From: Candidatus Auribacterota bacterium
GTDB lineage: Bacteria > Auribacterota > UBA6266
Length of the DNA: 7,178 nucleotides
Assembly (NCBI GenBank): GCA_016933315.1
Contig: JAFGBE010000063.1
Coordinates: 1-7,178, forward strand
Direction of reading: 5' to 3'
Positions 5,942 to 7,178 of the stretch are shown here, piece after piece. The translations under genes were made by a program, and so were the position numbers. The notes under the pieces are model-generated. The model had not been told where the DNA came from and searched no databases. It saw only the letters and a program-made list of their open reading frames with translations. The first letter of the stretch is position 1, and every line of letters begins with the position of its first letter.

Positions 5942-6475
5942 ATGAAAAAGGCAACAGGCGTAATGGTATATCTGGTTCTGGGCATTTGCATGATAACCTG
6001 TTTTGGCTGTGCCGGCAGGAAAAAATCTTCCAGGGATGCTCTGCTTGCCGCGGAAAGGGATGCCGCCCTGAGCTTTGAAGACATCGCTTTAACCGATGCC
6101 CCCGACATGAGCAGGTTTAAGGAGCCGTCCCCGACATTAAAAAGTGTTTTTAAGGATATTTATTTCCAGTATGACAGCTCCGTTATATTGGAAGATCAGC
6201 GGAATATACTTGAAAATATTGCTTCCTGGATGAAAAATCACCCGCAAGCCGCAATACTGGTGGAAGGCCATTGCGATGAACGCGGCTCAAACGAGTATAA
6301 CCTTGCGCTTGGAGAACAGAGGGCATTAAGCGTGCGCAGGTACCTGGTCACTCTTGGGGTGTCTTCAAGCCGTATGCATACAGTATCGTATGGCGAAGAA
6401 AAACCGGCGGTCTCCGGACACGATGAAGAAGCATGGAAATTTAACAGGAGAGCCCATTTTCTTCTTGCGGAATAA
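5942..6475 (+). CDS. pal: Peptidoglycan-associated lipoprotein Pal
   Basis: A 177-residue outer-membrane lipoprotein with an OmpA-like C-terminal domain that binds meso-diaminopimelate in peptidoglycan and TolB. Seen: a basic N-terminus and hydrophobic signal (1-22), with a probable lipidated Cys23 in TCFGC, an imperfect lipobox (Phe at -2 and Cys at -3). A flexible linker (24-65) and the OmpA domain (about 70-177) follow. The Pal signature is nearly textbook: VEGHCDERGSNEYNLALGEQRA, then TVSYGEEKPA and EEAW..NRRA. Asp112 and Arg127 are 15 residues apart, as are the two peptidoglycan-binding residues of OmpA-type domains (Asp271 and Arg286 in E. coli OmpA in one numbering). GGAGG (5930-5934) lies 7 nt before the ATG. 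Residue 24 is Ala, not Asp, in keeping with export to the outer membrane. Length is close to E. coli Pal (173). Confidence 0.96.
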   Translation: MKKATGVMVYLVLGICMITCFGCAGRKKSSRDALLAAERDAALSFEDIALTDAPDMSRFKEPSPTLKSVFKDIYFQYDSSVILEDQRNILENIASWMKNHPQAAILVEGHCDERGSNEYNLALGEQRALSVRRYLVTLGVSSSRMHTVSYGEEKPAVSGHDEEAWKFNRRAHFLLAE

Positions 6476-6496
6476 AAACCGGGCTTGTGTGGGAAA

Positions 6497-7090
6497 ATGA
6501 AGGATTCCAAACAGTTAAAAGTTCTTGTCTTAGGCCTGTTTTTTGCGGCAGCATTGCCCTGTGTGTATGCGCTCGCCGCAAGAAATTCTTTGACCGCAGA
6601 GGAAGTCCAGGCGAGGATGGGAGAGGAAATAGGCGCGATAAACAGGAAGATAACAAGCCTGGAGGAACAGCTCGGCGTTTTAACCGAAAGAGCGGACATT
6701 TCGGCGGACAGGAGTGTGGGTTCGGAAACAGAACTCAAGGCTTCACTGAGAAAAATCTCCGATGAACTCGTGGAGTTGAAAAAGGAAGCGGAAAGGCTCA
6801 GCCTTTTGTATGCGAACCTTGAAAAAAAGCTTGATGATAAGATCAATGCGGTTATAGACGAAGTGGCGTCTGAGAATGAAGAAATAAGGAAAGAAATCAA
6901 AGCGATAAAAACGGCGAAAAGCCGGTCTCCCGAAGCGTCGGGTGATATCCATACCGTTAAAAGCGGAGAAACACTTTCGGCTATTGCCAAATCATACGGT
7001 ATTACGATAGTATCTTTGATGGAAGCAAACAATATAGACGACCCGAATATGATAAAAATCGGGGACAGGCTGATAATTCCCAAACAATAA
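6497..7090 (+). CDS. Secreted coiled-coil LysM-domain protein in the cpoB position
   Basis: A 197-residue exported protein. It has a signal peptide (1 to about 27; VLVLGLFFAAAL core, cleavage probably after ALA), then a long heptad-rich charged helix (about 32-139) with a likely break near 66-76. A short linker and one LysM domain follow (about 152-195: HTVKSGETLSAIAKSYGI, then NNIDDPNMIKIGDRLIIP). LysM binds the N-acetylglucosamine-containing glycan strands of peptidoglycan, so the protein probably sits in the periplasm attached to the wall. The gene lies directly after pal, where most Tol operons carry cpoB/ybgF (coiled coil plus TPR repeats); here no TPR is present. An in-frame TTG at 6485 would add four residues, but the ATG gives a normal signal peptide and has a G-rich stretch (6490-6493) just upstream. 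No catalytic domain is seen, so it is not an amidase or hydrolase itself. Confidence 0.88.
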   Translation: MKDSKQLKVLVLGLFFAAALPCVYALAARNSLTAEEVQARMGEEIGAINRKITSLEEQLGVLTERADISADRSVGSETELKASLRKISDELVELKKEAERLSLLYANLEKKLDDKINAVIDEVASENEEIRKEIKAIKTAKSRSPEASGDIHTVKSGETLSAIAKSYGITIVSLMEANNIDDPNMIKIGDRLIIPKQ

Positions 7091-7104
7091 ATCCCGGAGT
7101 CGTT

Positions 7105-7178
7105 ATGAAAATAGGTGTTTTGGGTTCGGGGAAAGGCTCGAATTTCCAGGCAATTGTTGATGCCGTTAAAAACGGGCA
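7105..7178 (+). CDS. purN: PurN-like phosphoribosylglycinamide formyltransferase, 3'-truncated
   Basis: Only the first 24 codons are in the window. The visible start, MKIGVLGSGKGSNFQAIVD, matches the N-terminus of PurN, whose usual form is V-L-x-S-G-x-G-S-N-x-Q-A-I-x-D; this is the nucleotide-binding loop holding the phosphoribosyl group of GAR. PurN transfers a formyl group from 10-formyltetrahydrofolate in the third step of purine synthesis. GGAG (7095-7098) lies 6 nt before the ATG. The gene starts 14 nt after the LysM gene, so it may be read from the same transcript even though it has no known part in the Tol system. The short visible length keeps the call somewhat open, since other formyltransferases share this loop. 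Confidence 0.8.
   Translation, partial: MKIGVLGSGKGSNFQAIVDAVKNG

Noticed and set aside
6238..7083. A 281-codon open frame on the minus strand opposite pal and the LysM gene
   Set aside because: It is antisense to two clear protein families, its translation is Ser/Leu-rich low-complexity without a motif, and it is explained by codon bias of the sense genes.

Overview
This window looks like a piece of chromosome from a Gram-negative (two-membrane) bacterium. The main evidence is a complete Tol-Pal cell-envelope operon with a Pal lipoprotein and a peptidoglycan-binding LysM protein. Base composition is moderate and codon use looks even across the genes. No tRNA, rRNA, CRISPR array, transposase or phage gene is visible. 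TTG start codons with good or acceptable ribosome binding sites occur twice. I cannot fix the phylum from the sequence. The gene style would fit a lineage such as the PVC group, Omnitrophota or Elusimicrobiota, but that is only an impression.

Region 1 (1-1297, + strand): the 3' part of an OsmC-like peroxidase-fold gene with both cysteines of the redox pair, then after 13 nt a 311-residue protein with an N-terminal B-box-like zinc-binding region and a polytopic membrane body. Region 2 (1302-2556, - strand): a two-gene unit, read away from the Tol operon, that converges on region 1 with only 4 nt between stop codons. Its first gene encodes a two-helix membrane protein with a HAMP domain but no recognisable output domain. 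The second gene overlaps it by 8 nt and encodes a free-standing protein of the pyruvate kinase C-terminal (alpha/beta) domain type.

Region 3 (2557-2754): a divergent intergenic stretch of about 200 nt with a TTGACA hexamer facing each way and a perfect TATAAT nearer tolQ. Region 4 (2755-7090, + strand): tolQ, tolR, a short tolA/tonB-like gene, tolB, pal, and a coiled-coil plus LysM protein in the place where cpoB (ybgF) usually sits. TolQ and TolR form the proton-driven motor, TolA carries the force across the periplasm, TolB and Pal form the outer-membrane end, and Pal and the LysM protein can both hold peptidoglycan. Region 5 (7105-7178): the first 24 codons of a purN-like gene, cut by the window end.

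Nothing here is clearly a new system. The most unusual points are the LysM protein replacing CpoB, the HAMP-only protein coupled to the pyruvate kinase C-domain protein, and the zinc-finger membrane protein.
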